A model generated the notes under the pieces. That model was given only the letters and a program-made list of their open reading frames with translations. It was not told the DNA's origin and ran no database searches. Positions 1 through 8,327 of a stretch of 64,000 bases of DNA are shown here, in pieces (positions within the stretch are counted from its first letter, which is position 1; each line of letters opens with the position of its first letter). The position numbers and the translations under genes were made by a program. The DNA is from Hydrogenophaga sp. Lineage in GTDB: Bacteria > Pseudomonadota > Gammaproteobacteria > Burkholderiales > Burkholderiaceae_C. The stretch lies in contig NZ_WVZN01000003.1 of the NCBI RefSeq assembly GCF_011772445.1, positions 124,001-188,000 on the forward strand. The letters run 5' to 3'.

Positions 1-125
1 TGGTCGGCGAAATCTGCAGCCTGGCCATCGGGCTGGTCCACGACGTGCGCTTCCTGCGCGACCCGCGAGCCACCGAACGCGCCCAGGCCACCTGGGCCCG
101 CCTGCTCAAGACTTACGAAAGCTGA
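1..125 (+). CDS. C-terminal fragment of an unidentified protein
   Basis: An open frame enters from the left edge and stops at TGA 123-125. The visible 40 residues end in ATWARLLKTYES and contain HDVRFLRDPRATERAQ, a helical amphipathic tail. Codon use (G/C third positions) matches the rest of the window, and a strong intrinsic terminator follows 0-30 nt after the stop, so it is a real gene end. The product cannot be named; a helical tail of this kind would fit many regulators (for example TetR-type C-termini), but that is a guess. Confidence 0.6.
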   Translation, partial: VGEICSLAIGLVHDVRFLRDPRATERAQATWARLLKTYES

Positions 126-152
126 GGAACGGCCACGTTGCCGTTCCTTTTT
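126..152 (+). terminator. Rho-independent terminator
   Basis: Perfect 8-bp stem GGAACGGC (126-133) / GCCGTTCC (140-147) with a 6-nt loop, followed directly by TTTTT (148-152) and more T-rich sequence. It begins right after the stop codon of the left-edge gene and separates it from the hydrolase gene at 198. Confidence 0.92.
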
Positions 153-197
153 GTTTGGCCATATTTCGCACAGTCGTGCGATTTCAGGAGATCCGCG

Positions 198-1085
198 ATG
201 AACAGCACCTCACTGCAAACCGCCTCGGCGTACTACCAGGCCAACCCCGGTACGCGCTGGCTGCGCTGGGCGCTCGGCCTGTCGGAGCGCGTGTGGCCGG
301 CCCTGGCCGTGCGCGGCGCCTACCGCGTGTTCGGCACGCCGCTGCCGTCCAAGTGGCTGCACCGGCGCCAGCCGGACCTGGCCCGCTGGAACCTCACCCG
401 TCTGCCCTTCGAGGACGCCAGCCTCACGCTCTACCAGCCGCCGCCCGGGCCGCACGGGCCGGTGGTGCTGCTGCTGCACGGCTGGGGCGGCTACGCCCAG
501 CAGATGCTGCCGCTGGCGAAGGCCCTGATCGCGCAGGGGCTGCGTCCCGCGCTGGTGGACCTGCCGGCGCACGGCCGCAGCGAGGGCAGCACCAGCAACC
601 TGCCGCAGTTCGCGCGCGCCATCGAGTACCTCACCGCGCGCCTGCAGCAGCAGGGCCACGAGGTGCGGGCGGTGGTGGCGCATTCGCTGGCGGCCAATGC
701 GCTGGCCTACGCGGCGGCGCGCGGCCTGGCCGTGCCGCGCCTGGCGCTGCTGGCGCCGCCGGCCTCCCCCTACGCCTACACGCGGCTGTTCGCCATGGTC
801 TTTGGCCTGAGCGAAGAGACGCGTGCGCGGCTGCAGCAGCGGGTGGAGGCGCGCGAGGGCATCCTGATGCGCCAGTTCGAGCCCGCCGCGGTGGGACCGC
901 GCGTGGCGCAACCCACGCTCATCGTCCACGACCGCGAGGACCGCATCAACCGCTTCGCCGACGCCGAAGCCTTCCGGGACGCGATCGCCGGCGCGCGCCT
1001 GCTGGAGACCAGCGGCCTGGGCCACACGCGCCTGCTGCGCGACGACGAGGTGCTGCAGGCGGTGGTGGCGCACGTGCGCGGCTGA
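198..1085 (+). CDS. Alpha/beta hydrolase fold protein
   Basis: A 295-residue serine hydrolase of the alpha/beta fold; substrate unknown. The HGWGG turn (about residues 94-98) supplies the oxyanion hole, the nucleophile elbow is AHSLA (Ser about 163, so G-x-S-x-G is relaxed to A-x-S-x-A), the acid is in HDREDRI (about 245-248) and the catalytic His is in GLGHTRLL (about 276). The first 60 residues form a basic, aromatic extension before the core. The start at 198 is chosen over an in-frame TTG at 138 because AGGAG lies at 186-190 with good spacing and because the TTG start would lie inside the upstream terminator. It runs convergent to the MarR gene. Likely a soluble esterase or lipase-like enzyme; function otherwise open. 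Confidence 0.85.
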   Translation: MNSTSLQTASAYYQANPGTRWLRWALGLSERVWPALAVRGAYRVFGTPLPSKWLHRRQPDLARWNLTRLPFEDASLTLYQPPPGPHGPVVLLLHGWGGYAQQMLPLAKALIAQGLRPALVDLPAHGRSEGSTSNLPQFARAIEYLTARLQQQGHEVRAVVAHSLAANALAYAAARGLAVPRLALLAPPASPYAYTRLFAMVFGLSEETRARLQQRVEAREGILMRQFEPAAVGPRVAQPTLIVHDREDRINRFADAEAFRDAIAGARLLETSGLGHTRLLRDDEVLQAVVAHVRG

Positions 1086-1113
1086 GCCCGCGGCCCCGCT
1101 TCCGAGGCCCGCT

Positions 1114-1584
1114 TCAGGCGTCGCTCGGCGCGCGGCTGAGCGCGTTGTTGCGGTCCACCACCCGGCGCAGCAGGCGCATGAACTCGGCGCGCTGGCGCTC
1201 CGTCAGCGGCGCCAGGATCTGCTGCTGCGCCTGCAGCATGGCCGGCACCGACTCGGCCAGCAGGCGGCGGCCCTCGGCCGTGAGCCAGAGCTGGCGGGCA
1301 CGCCGGTCGGTGGGCGCCGTGCGGCGCTCCAGGACGCCGCGCTGTTCCAGCCGGTCCACCACGCCGCCCGTCGTCGATGCGTCCAGCGCAATGGTGCGCG
1401 CCAGCGTGCGCTGGTCGATGCCGGGCTGGTTCGACACCGTCTGCAGCGCCGCGTACTGCACCGGCGTCACGCCCAGCCCGGACAACTCCTGCATGAAGAT
1501 GCCCACCGAGATCTGGTGCAGGCGCCGGATGTAGTAGCCCGGTTGATCGTCGATGCTGACGCCGGACGGCTCGGTTCGTTTCAT
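1114..1584 (-). CDS. MarR family transcriptional regulator
   Basis: About 156 residues with the MarR winged-helix fold: a recognition region near TLARTIALDASTTGGVVDRL and the beta-wing LERRTAPTDRRARQLWLTAEG, which is characteristic of the family. N-terminal helix carries YYIRRLHQISVGIFMQEL, the usual dimerisation/ligand region. The start is uncertain: the ATG at 1584 gives a family-typical length, while an in-frame ATG at 1614 would add ten residues; neither has a clear ribosome site. The gene is divergent from the gentisate dioxygenase gene with a near-palindrome between them, so it probably represses the gentisate genes and responds to an aromatic acid. That role is inference from context and known MarR-gentisate arrangements. 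Confidence 0.88.
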   Translation of the reverse strand: MKRTEPSGVSIDDQPGYYIRRLHQISVGIFMQELSGLGVTPVQYAALQTVSNQPGIDQRTLARTIALDASTTGGVVDRLEQRGVLERRTAPTDRRARQLWLTAEGRRLLAESVPAMLQAQQQILAPLTERQRAEFMRLLRRVVDRNNALSRAPSDA

Positions 1585-1645
1585 GGAGGGGCGACGGGAG
1601 GAAGTGGACAGCATGCTAGCAGGGCACTTAAGATGAGAATGCTGA

Positions 1646-1663
1646 TGATCAGTACACTTATCA
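1646..1663. promoter_or_regulatory. Putative MarR operator
   Basis: TGATCAGTACACTTATCA is an 18-bp imperfect palindrome with 7 of 9 mirrored pairs matching (mismatches at 1650/1659 and 1654/1655). It lies in the AT-richer 104-bp gap between the divergent MarR and gentisate dioxygenase genes, 25 bp before the dioxygenase start. Size and symmetry suit a MarR dimer site. No footprint evidence; inferred. Confidence 0.6.
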
Positions 1664-1688
1664 AATTGACCACGCCCCGGAGACATGC

Positions 1689-2747
1689 ATGAACGACCTC
1701 GGCCGCCTGGAAGACCTGCCCGCCGACTACGTGGCCGCGCTGCGCGAGCGCAACCTGGTGCCGCTGTGGCCCAGCCTGCGCGGCGTGCTGCCGCCGCAGA
1801 TCCCCACGCGCCAGACGAAACCCACGCACTGGGCCTACGCCGACATCAAGCCGCTGCTGCTGAAGGCCGGTGAGCTCACGCCGATCGAGAAGGCCGAGCG
1901 CCGCGTGCTGGTGCTGGCCAACCCCGGCCACACGCTGGAGAAGATGCAGGCCAGCGCCGCGCTCTACCTGGGCATGCAACTGTTGCTGCCGGGCGAGTGG
2001 GCGCCCAGCCACCGCCACACGCCCAACGCGGTGCGCATGGTGGTGGAGGGCGAAGGCGCCTGGACCACGGTGGACGGCGAGAAGTGCCCCATGAGCCGGG
2101 GCGACCTGATCCTCACGCCCACCGGCCGCTGGCACGAACATGGGCACGATGGCACCGAGCCTGTCATCTGGCTCGACGTGCTGGACCTGCCGCTCATGTA
2201 TTACCTGGAGGTGAGCTACCACCTCAACGGCGGCCGCCAGGACGTGAAGCCCGGTCGCGGCGATCGCGCCTACTCGCGCGCGGGCGTGGTGCCCACGCCC
2301 GTGTTCGGCCGCGCCGGCCAGCGCTACCCCATGCTGCGCTACCCCTGGGCCGACGCAAAGGCCGCGCTGCTGTCGATCGCCGAGGACCAGCCCGCGCTGG
2401 GCCACGTGCAGGTCACCTATACCAACCCCGAGACCGGCGAGGACGCCGAGAACGTGCTGGGCTTTCACGCGCTCATGCTGCGCCCGGGCCAGGCGCTCAC
2501 CCTGCCCGCGCGCTCGCCGGCCTGCGTGTACCACGCCATCGAAGGCCGCGCGCGCGTGAGCGTGCAGGGACACGACTTCGACCTGAAGGAAGCCGACACC
2601 TGCTGCATCCCGGGCTACACGCCCACCACGCTGGTCAATGCCTCGGCCAGCGAACCCGCCTTCCTCTTCGTCGCCGACGAGTCGCCGCTGCACCGCAAGC
2701 TCGGCGTCTACGAGGTGCGCCCCGACAACCAACCGCAGATGCCCTGA
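1689..2747 (+). CDS. gtdA: Gentisate 1,2-dioxygenase
   Basis: Opens the ring of gentisate (2,5-dihydroxybenzoate) between C1 and C2 to give maleylpyruvate, using Fe(II) and O2 in the cytosol. The 352-residue length is normal for the bicupin family. The N-terminal cupin has the iron ligands in PSHRHTPNAVR (His108, His110) and TGRWHEHGHDG (His149 with further His at 151 and 153); a second, degenerate cupin fills the C-terminal half (around LPARSPACVYHAIEG). Start ATG 1689 has GGAG at 1679-1682. The next gene begins 3 nt after the stop and encodes an FAH-family hydrolase, as expected for the gentisate pathway. Upstream lies a divergent MarR gene. The intermediate isomerase gene is not present here. 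Confidence 0.93.
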   Translation: MNDLGRLEDLPADYVAALRERNLVPLWPSLRGVLPPQIPTRQTKPTHWAYADIKPLLLKAGELTPIEKAERRVLVLANPGHTLEKMQASAALYLGMQLLLPGEWAPSHRHTPNAVRMVVEGEGAWTTVDGEKCPMSRGDLILTPTGRWHEHGHDGTEPVIWLDVLDLPLMYYLEVSYHLNGGRQDVKPGRGDRAYSRAGVVPTPVFGRAGQRYPMLRYPWADAKAALLSIAEDQPALGHVQVTYTNPETGEDAENVLGFHALMLRPGQALTLPARSPACVYHAIEGRARVSVQGHDFDLKEADTCCIPGYTPTTLVNASASEPAFLFVADESPLHRKLGVYEVRPDNQPQMP

Positions 2748-2750
2748 ACC

Positions 2751-3452
2751 ATGGCCCAGTACCTCTTCAACCCGCCCGCCATCGCCGCCCTGCCCATCCA
2801 GGGCAAGAGCGAACGGTTCCCCGTCAACCGCCTGTTCTTCGTCGGCCGCAACTACCACGCGCACGCGGTCGAGATGGGCAAGCCGGTCGACAAATCGGCG
2901 GAGCGGCCGTTCTATTTCACCAAGTCGATCGGCACGCTCACGCCCTCGGGCAGCACCGTGCCCTACCCCAGCGAGACGAGCAACTACCACTTCGAGATGG
3001 AGCTGGTGGTGGCCATCGGCCGCGCGGGCTTCCGCGTCGCCGCGGCCGACGCGCATGAGCTCATCTACGGCTACGCCGCCGGCCTGGACATGACGCGGCG
3101 CGACCTGCAACTGGTGGCGCGCGACAAGGGCCGCCCCTGGGACCTGGGCAAGGACATCGAGCAGGGCTCGGTCTGCAGCGAGATCGTGCCGATGCCGTCC
3201 ACGGTGATCGAGCGCGGCGCGATCGAGCTGACGGTGAACGGCGCCACGAAGCAGAAGTCCGACGTGGACAAGCTGATCTGGAACATCCGCGAGATCATCG
3301 AAGACCTCTCGCGCTTCTACCACCTGCAGGCCGGCGACCTGATCTATACCGGCACGCCGGAAGGCGTGGGCGCAGTGGTCAGCGGGGATGTGCTCGAGGG
3401 CCGGGTGGAGGGCGTGGGCAGCGTGTCGCTCACGATCGGCGCGGCGGCCTGA
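2751..3452 (+). CDS. Fumarylacetoacetate hydrolase family protein, likely fumarylpyruvate hydrolase
   Basis: A 233-residue FAH-fold C-C bond hydrolase. The divalent metal ligands are visible as Glu82 and Glu84 in HFEMELVV and Asp113 in AAGLDMTRRDLQ; the C-terminal TGTPEGVGAV loop is also typical. Three bases separate it from the gentisate dioxygenase, so the two are co-transcribed. From known gentisate pathways it should split fumarylpyruvate to fumarate and pyruvate (NagK-like); direct cleavage of maleylpyruvate is the alternative if no isomerase exists in this organism. Family assignment is firm, exact substrate inferred from the neighbour. Confidence 0.9.
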   Translation: MAQYLFNPPAIAALPIQGKSERFPVNRLFFVGRNYHAHAVEMGKPVDKSAERPFYFTKSIGTLTPSGSTVPYPSETSNYHFEMELVVAIGRAGFRVAAADAHELIYGYAAGLDMTRRDLQLVARDKGRPWDLGKDIEQGSVCSEIVPMPSTVIERGAIELTVNGATKQKSDVDKLIWNIREIIEDLSRFYHLQAGDLIYTGTPEGVGAVVSGDVLEGRVEGVGSVSLTIGAAA

Positions 3453-3481
3453 TCCCCCTGCGCTGGCTATCATGCCGGCGC

Positions 3482-3874
3482 ATGCCTTCTCCTGAAGAAT
3501 CCCCGCGCGCCCTGCGCTGGCTGCTCTGGCTGGCCGGCACGGTGTCGCTGGGCCTGGGCCTATTGGGCGTGCTGCTGCCGGGTCTGCCCACCACGCCCTT
3601 CGTGCTGCTGGCGGCGGCCTGTTACGCCAAGGCCTCGCCGCGCCTGCACGGCTGGTTGCGCGGGCACCGCTTCTTCGGCCCCATGGTGCGCGACTGGGAG
3701 GAGCACCGCAGCCTGCGCAAACGCACCAAGCGCTTCGCGCAGCTCAGCATGCTGGTGATGGTGTCGCTCTCGGCCTGGGGGCTGCGCGATCGGCCCGTGC
3801 TGCTGGGCGTGGTGCTGGTGGCGGCGGTGATCGGCGTGTGGGTCGTGGCTCGCATCCCTACACGCGAAACCTGA
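3482..3874 (+). CDS. DUF454 (YbaN-like) inner membrane protein
   Basis: A 130-residue protein with the DUF454 signature: an N-terminal hydrophobic pair around WLAGTVSLGLGLLGVLLPGL followed by PTTPFVLLAAACYAKASPRL, the conserved basic segment HRFFGPMVRDWEEH, and a C-terminal membrane segment. Three or four membrane helices are likely. Biochemical role is unknown in the family. It starts 29 nt after the FAH gene and may be read through from it, but has no functional link to gentisate breakdown that I can see. Confidence 0.85.
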   Translation: MPSPEESPRALRWLLWLAGTVSLGLGLLGVLLPGLPTTPFVLLAAACYAKASPRLHGWLRGHRFFGPMVRDWEEHRSLRKRTKRFAQLSMLVMVSLSAWGLRDRPVLLGVVLVAAVIGVWVVARIPTRET

Positions 3875-3876
3875 CG

Positions 3877-3953
3877 CCCCCACGCTCCTCCGCTGCGCGG
3901 GTCGCTGCCCCCCAAGGGGGCTGATCCGCCTTGGGGCGGCCCGGCGGCGGATC
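3877..3953. repeat. GC-rich palindromic intergenic repeat
   Basis: Between the convergent DUF454 and pgk genes. Contains the stem CCCCAAGG (3910-3917) / CCTTGGGG (3929-3936) with an 11-nt loop, preceded by CGCTGCGCGGGTCGCTG and followed by a CGGCCCGGCGGCGG run. Similar C-run/G-run elements occur in this window at 23018-23030 and 23508-23545, so it appears to be a dispersed family. It may act as a bidirectional terminator but lacks a T-tract. Confidence 0.6.
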
Positions 3954-3960
3954 GTACTCC

Positions 3961-5160
3961 TCAGGCCTGAGCTCTGCGGGCCAGCACCTCGAACGCCGGC
4001 AAGGTCTTGCCCTCCAGCACCTCCAGGAAGGCCCCGCCACCGGTGGAGATGTAGCCCACGTCCTTCTCGATGCCGTACTTGGCGATCGCCGCGAGCGTGT
4101 CGCCGCCGCCCGCGATGGAAAAGCCTTCGCTGGACGCGATGGCCTGAGCGATGGCCTTGGTGCCGCCCTCGAAGGCCGCGAACTCGAACACACCCACCGG
4201 GCCGTTCCACACGATGGTGCCGGCCTGTTTCAGTTGCGCCGCCAGCTTGGCGGCGGTCTCGGGACCGATGTCGAGGATCAGGTCGTCCTCGGCCACGTCG
4301 GCGGCCTGCTTCACCGTGGCCTCGGCGTCGGCGGCGAAGCGCTTGGCCACCACCACGTCGGTGGGGATGGGCACGTCCGCGCCGCGTGCCTTCATGGCCT
4401 CGATGACGGCCTTGGCGTCGCCCAGCAGGTCGGGCTCGGCCAGGCTCTTGCCGATCGGCAGGCCCGCGGCCAGCATGAAGGTGTTGGCGATGCCGCCGCC
4501 CACGATGAGCTGGTCGACCTTGCTGGCCAGGCTCTGCAGGATGGTGAGCTTGGTGCTGACCTTGCTGCCGGCCACGATGGCCACCAGCGGGCGATTGGGG
4601 TTCGCCAGGGCCTTCGCGATGGCGTCCATCTCGGCCGCCAGCAGCGGGCCCGCGCAGGCCACGGGCGCGGTCTCGGCGATGCCGTAGGTGGTGCCTTCGG
4701 CGCGGTGCGCGGTGCCGAAGGCGTCGTGCACGAAGATGTCGCACAGGGCGCCGAGCTTCTTCGCGAGTTCGGGGCTGTTCTTCTTCTCGCCCACGTTGAG
4801 GCGGCAATTCTCCAGCAGCACCACCTCGCCGGGCGACACCGAGAAATCGCCATCGACCCAGTCGGCGATCAGGCGCACGGGCTGGCCCAGGAGCTCGGCC
4901 AGGCGCACGGCCACGGGCTGCAGCGAGTCCTCGGGCTTGAACTGGCCTTCGGTGGGGCGGCCCAGGTGCGAGGTGACCATCACCGCCGCGCCAGCGTCCA
5001 GGGCGAGGCGGATGGCGGGCACGCTGGCGCGGATGCGCGTGTCTTCGGTGATGCGGCCCTGCTCATCCTGTGGCACGTTCAGGTCGGCGCGGATGAAGAC
5101 GCGCTGGCCCTTGGCGCGGCCCTGCGCGCAAAGGTCGGTGAAGCGGATGAAGGCGGTCAT
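3961..5160 (-). CDS. pgk: Phosphoglycerate kinase
   Basis: Glycolytic/gluconeogenic enzyme transferring the acyl phosphate of 1,3-bisphosphoglycerate to ADP. 399 residues, the normal length. N-terminal substrate-binding signature [20 protein letters not shown] and the SHLGRPTEG loop are present, as is the nucleotide-domain motif GGGDTLAAI near the C-terminus. The start at 5160 is set by alignment with the family ([10 protein letters not shown] before the RADLNVP block); the frame stays open far upstream on this strand but that part overlaps eptA and has no ribosome site. A TACAAT hexamer and an inverted repeat precede it. Housekeeping gene; the neighbouring eptA is probably a separate transcription unit. 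Confidence 0.97.
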   Translation of the reverse strand: MTAFIRFTDLCAQGRAKGQRVFIRADLNVPQDEQGRITEDTRIRASVPAIRLALDAGAAVMVTSHLGRPTEGQFKPEDSLQPVAVRLAELLGQPVRLIADWVDGDFSVSPGEVVLLENCRLNVGEKKNSPELAKKLGALCDIFVHDAFGTAHRAEGTTYGIAETAPVACAGPLLAAEMDAIAKALANPNRPLVAIVAGSKVSTKLTILQSLASKVDQLIVGGGIANTFMLAAGLPIGKSLAEPDLLGDAKAVIEAMKARGADVPIPTDVVVAKRFAADAEATVKQAADVAEDDLILDIGPETAAKLAAQLKQAGTIVWNGPVGVFEFAAFEGGTKAIAQAIASSEGFSIAGGGDTLAAIAKYGIEKDVGYISTGGGAFLEVLEGKTLPAFEVLARRAQA

Positions 5161-5167
5161 GTCGGCG

Positions 5168-5226
5168 ATCCCGGGTTCTGTGGACAAACCCCGGGATTGT
5201 AGGAAAGCGCGCTCGCCGGATGTCAG
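5168..5226 (-). promoter_or_regulatory. Putative pgk promoter with overlapping inverted repeat
   Basis: On the minus strand a TACAAT -10-like hexamer (5201-5196) is preceded by CTGACA/TGACAT near 5226-5220 at about 18 bp. An inverted repeat ATCCCGGGTT (5168-5177) / AACCCCGGGAT (5187-5197), with one bulged base, overlaps the -10 and expected start point, so it could be an operator or a 5' leader hairpin. It ends 7 nt before the pgk ATG. Sequence-based prediction only. Confidence 0.45.
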
Positions 5227-6929
5227 CCGGCGGCGGCACAGGGCGCCAACGCATCCAGCGACGGCTGGCGGGCGCGGGTGCTTACGTCCATGAGCCCCAG
5301 CACGGTATGGAAGAAGTGGTCGTGCGACAGCGGTTCGGCCGAGCGCGCGCGCAGGCAGTCCATCGACAGGCCCGCGCGCTCGCGCAGGCCCGGCGAGAAC
5401 CAGGCCACCATGGGCACATGCGTCTGCTGCTCGGGGGCCAGCGCGTAGGGCAGGCCGTGGAGGTAGAGGCCGTTCTCGCCGAGCGACTCGCCGTGGTCGG
5501 AGACGTAGACCAGGCCGCTGTCGTTGCGCCCCTGTTCGGCGCGCGTGCGCAGCCAGCGCAGGGCCTGGTCGAGGAAGCGGTCGGTGTAGGCAATGGAGTT
5601 GTCGTAGGCGTTGACCAGTTCCTCGTGCGAGCACTCGGGCAGCGCGTTGCTGCGGCATTCGGGCAGGAAGGGCTTGGCGCCTTCGGGCGAGCGGCTGGCG
5701 TAGGCGGGGCCGTGGCTGCCCATCTGGTGCATCACCAGCACCACGCCGCGCGCGCGGCGTGCGGAGTCCAGCGTGTCGAGGCGGGCGTCCAGGCCGTGGA
5801 GCATGGCCTCGTCCAGGCATTCGCCGCCGGGGCACAGGGCGGGCACCGGCTGGTCGTTCGTGTACGCGTGCGGCACGCGGTCGCACACGCCCTTGCAGCC
5901 GGCCTGGTTGTCGATCCACAACACGGCCAGGCCGGCGCGCTGCAGCACATCGAGCAGGTTTTCGCGGTCGGGTGGCTGGTCGCCGCCCTGCGCGCGCGTG
6001 AGCGGCGAGAACAGGCAGGGCACGGACACCAGGGTGTTGGTGCCGCAGGAGTGCACCTGGCTGAAGTTGAGCAGGTCACCACTGGCCCGCCAGCGCGCCA
6101 GCGCCGGCGTGGTGTCGCGCGCGTAGCCGTCGAGGCCGAAGTTCTGCGCGCGGGCCGTCTCGCCGATCACCAGCAGCAGCAGGGGCGGGCGCGCCTGTCT
6201 CTCGTAGCTGGCGCCCAGCGCGGCGTCCTCGCCCACGGGCAGCAGCGGACGAGCCTGGCGCGGCAGGTGCTCCGCCGCCACGCGCGCGGCGGCGTAGACG
6301 CTGTTGAGCGGATTGGCCATGTAGCGCAGGTCCTTGTGGTTGCGCATCAGCGAGGCCAGGCCCTGGAAGTCGATCAGCGCCGCAAGCACCAGCAGCGCGC
6401 ACGCGGCCAGCGCGCCCACGGCGTTGCGCCCCGCGCGGCGCCAGCCGCCGCGCAGCCCCAGCGGCTGCCGCCACAGCGCCCACAGCGGGGGGCCTGCCAC
6501 GATCAGCAGAACCGCCAGCAGAGACCACGACAGCAGATCGCGCACCTCGCGCGTGTCGGTGTGCAGGGCGTTGGCCAGCATGGTCGGGTCCATCACCACG
6601 CCGTAGCGCCACATGAAGTAGGCGTTCGCCCCCGTCACCAGCAGCAGGGCGCTGGCGACCGGGCGCAACACCCGCGGCCAGGCCAGCAGCCACAACTGCG
6701 CCGCGATGGCGCCGGTGAGCAGCGCGCCCAGGCCGGCGATGAGCGCGGCGCGGTGGACCAAGGGACCACCCAGGCCGTGGATGCGTTGCCAGAGCGGCAG
6801 GTTGCCGACCAAGGCCAGCCACAAGGCCAGTCCCCACACGGTGACGGCCGCGCGCGGGACGCGGGAGATCGGTGCGGCGGCCGACGGCGCCAGCGATCCT
6901 GGAAACGAAAAGGGAAACGGGGTCTGCAT
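5223..6929 (-). CDS. eptA: EptA-type phosphoethanolamine transferase
   Basis: 568 residues. The N-terminal ~190 residues hold about five membrane helices; the periplasmic remainder is an alkaline-phosphatase-fold catalytic domain. Diagnostic motifs: [20 protein letters not shown] (metal-site Glu), [11 protein letters not shown] (nucleophile Thr, in the usual TNT-SVPC context), and [11 protein letters not shown] with the zinc ligands near the C-terminus; several Cys pairs suggest disulfides. EptA enzymes move phosphoethanolamine from phosphatidylethanolamine to lipid A phosphates, lowering surface charge and giving polymyxin resistance. It is followed in sequence by a co-oriented two-component system whose predicted box precedes it. 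Exact acceptor (lipid A versus another glycan) is inferred. Confidence 0.92.
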   Translation of the reverse strand: MQTPFPFSFPGSLAPSAAAPISRVPRAAVTVWGLALWLALVGNLPLWQRIHGLGGPLVHRAALIAGLGALLTGAIAAQLWLLAWPRVLRPVASALLLVTGANAYFMWRYGVVMDPTMLANALHTDTREVRDLLSWSLLAVLLIVAGPPLWALWRQPLGLRGGWRRAGRNAVGALAACALLVLAALIDFQGLASLMRNHKDLRYMANPLNSVYAAARVAAEHLPRQARPLLPVGEDAALGASYERQARPPLLLLVIGETARAQNFGLDGYARDTTPALARWRASGDLLNFSQVHSCGTNTLVSVPCLFSPLTRAQGGDQPPDRENLLDVLQRAGLAVLWIDNQAGCKGVCDRVPHAYTNDQPVPALCPGGECLDEAMLHGLDARLDTLDSARRARGVVLVMHQMGSHGPAYASRSPEGAKPFLPECRSNALPECSHEELVNAYDNSIAYTDRFLDQALRWLRTRAEQGRNDSGLVYVSDHGESLGENGLYLHGLPYALAPEQQTHVPMVAWFSPGLRERAGLSMDCLRARSAEPLSHDHFFHTVLGLMDVSTRARQPSLDALAPCAAAG

Positions 6930-6983
6930 GAACGGCTCTCGGGCGACCGCTTGTTGCGGCCCCCGGGAGCGTGTGCGCCCCGG

Positions 6984-6999
6984 ATTAGATGAACCTTAG
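6984..6999 (-). promoter_or_regulatory. Direct repeat in front of eptA, PmrA/OmpR-like box
   Basis: Read on the minus strand the site is CTAAG-N6-CTAAT, two half-sites with an 11-bp period, 55-70 bp before the eptA start. This is the architecture of OmpR-family (PmrA/QseB) boxes built on YTTAAK half-sites. A matching site lies at 9091-9106 in front of the regulator gene itself. It overlaps the last codon of the kinase gene. Inferred from pattern only. Confidence 0.55.
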
Positions 7000-8327
7000 G
7001 CGCTGGTCCAGCGCAAACCGAAGCGCGTGGTCATGGGCGCCTCGGCGGGGCCGGATTCGAGACGGGCGCCCAGTTGCTCGGCGATGCGCTGAACGAGACG
7101 CAGGCCGAGCCCCAGGCCGCCCGATTCGGCGGGGCGCGCCGCCGCACCGCCCGGCCCGCCGCCGTCGTCACTGACCGATACGCCCACCGCGCCCGCCTCG
7201 CGCCACACCGCGACCACCACCTGCGTGCCCGCCGGGGTGTGGCGCAGCGCGTTCTCGATCAGGTTGCGCAAGGCCAGTTCCAGCAGCATGGGCTGGGCTT
7301 TCACCCGCACCGGTTCATCGGGCTGCTGCAGCGAGATGTCGTGCCCGCTCTCGTGCGCCGCCAGCGCGTGCGCGGCCACGAGCCTGGCCGCCAGCTCGCC
7401 CAGCGCGACCGGTTCGTCGTCGTCGCTGGCGGGCTTTCGCTGCGCGCGCGCCAGGTCCAGCAGCTGGTGCAGGATGCGTCCGGCGCGCAGCGACTCGCGC
7501 TCCAGTTGTTCAAGTCGCTCGGGTGAGGCGTCGTGCTGCGCCGCGCGCGCCTGCAGCGCCAGCGCGGACAGCGGTGTGCGCAACTCGTGCGCCACGTCGG
7601 AGGCGAACTCGCGCTCGCGCTGCGCGCGCGCCTGCAGGGTGTCCACCAGGGCGTTGATGGCGGTGACGGTGCTGGCGAACTCGCTGAAGCGGCGCGCCGT
7701 GTCCAGACGCTGGCCGGCGAAGCCGTCGAGCGCGGCCACCTCGCTCGACAGTTTGTCGAGCGGGCGCAGGCCACGGCGCACGGTCCACCACAGCAGCAGC
7801 AGCACCAGGGGCAACAACAACAGCGCAGGCTGCGCCACGTGCTCGGCAATGTCCTTGCCGAGTTCGTGGCGCTGGCCCATGTCCATCAACACCACCACGC
7901 GGCGCCGCGCGGCGCCCTCGCCGGTCTCGACAGAGAAGGTCCGCCACGATCCCGGCAGACCGGGCGTGCGCACCTCGACCGTGGAGAAGCCCGACGCCGG
8001 CAGGGCATTGGCGTCCAGGCCGGGTGCCAGTCCGTGCGTGTCGGTGACGAGGCGGCCGCCTTCCCAGGCCAGCACGGCCACGTCCTGCAGGAACTCGTGT
8101 GCCAGGTCGGCGCCCTCGGGCGGCAACGGCCGCACCGCGCCCGTGGGCGCGGCTGCCAGCCACAGCCGCGCCACGGCCACCATCTGGCCATCGGAGAACT
8201 TGCGCGCCTCGCGAAAGGCGGTCGACCAGGCCTGGGCCACCACGGCCAGCCAGATCACCAGCACCACGCCCAGGGTCCAGCGCAGCAGGTAGTGACGCAG
8301 CAGGCGCGGCCGGGACTGGCTCGTCAT
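6996..8327 (-). CDS. Sensor histidine kinase (QseC/PmrB-like)
   Basis: 443 residues with the ATG at 8327 (the preceding GTG at 8330 is possible). Order: membrane helix near residues 15-35, a ~120-residue periplasmic domain, second membrane helix around residues 150-175, linker, His-phosphotransfer motif HELRTPLSALALQAR, N-box LRNLIENALRHTPAG, and G boxes SDDGGGPGG and GLGLGLRLVQ. The ATG overlaps the stop of the response regulator, so the two proteins are translationally coupled. The periplasmic region has no acidic metal cluster obvious to me. Context (EptA and a lipid phosphatase fusion) suggests it senses envelope damage, cationic peptides or metal ions. Confidence 0.93.
   Translation of the reverse strand: MTSQSRPRLLRHYLLRWTLGVVLVIWLAVVAQAWSTAFREARKFSDGQMVAVARLWLAAAPTGAVRPLPPEGADLAHEFLQDVAVLAWEGGRLVTDTHGLAPGLDANALPASGFSTVEVRTPGLPGSWRTFSVETGEGAARRRVVVLMDMGQRHELGKDIAEHVAQPALLLLPLVLLLLWWTVRRGLRPLDKLSSEVAALDGFAGQRLDTARRFSEFASTVTAINALVDTLQARAQREREFASDVAHELRTPLSALALQARAAQHDASPERLEQLERESLRAGRILHQLLDLARAQRKPASDDDEPVALGELAARLVAAHALAAHESGHDISLQQPDEPVRVKAQPMLLELALRNLIENALRHTPAGTQVVVAVWREAGAVGVSVSDDGGGPGGAAARPAESGGLGLGLRLVQRIAEQLGARLESGPAEAPMTTRFGLRWTSA

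Noticed and set aside
3910-3936. Rho-independent terminator between DUF454 and pgk
   Set aside because: Good stem but no T-tract on either strand; listed as a palindromic repeat instead.
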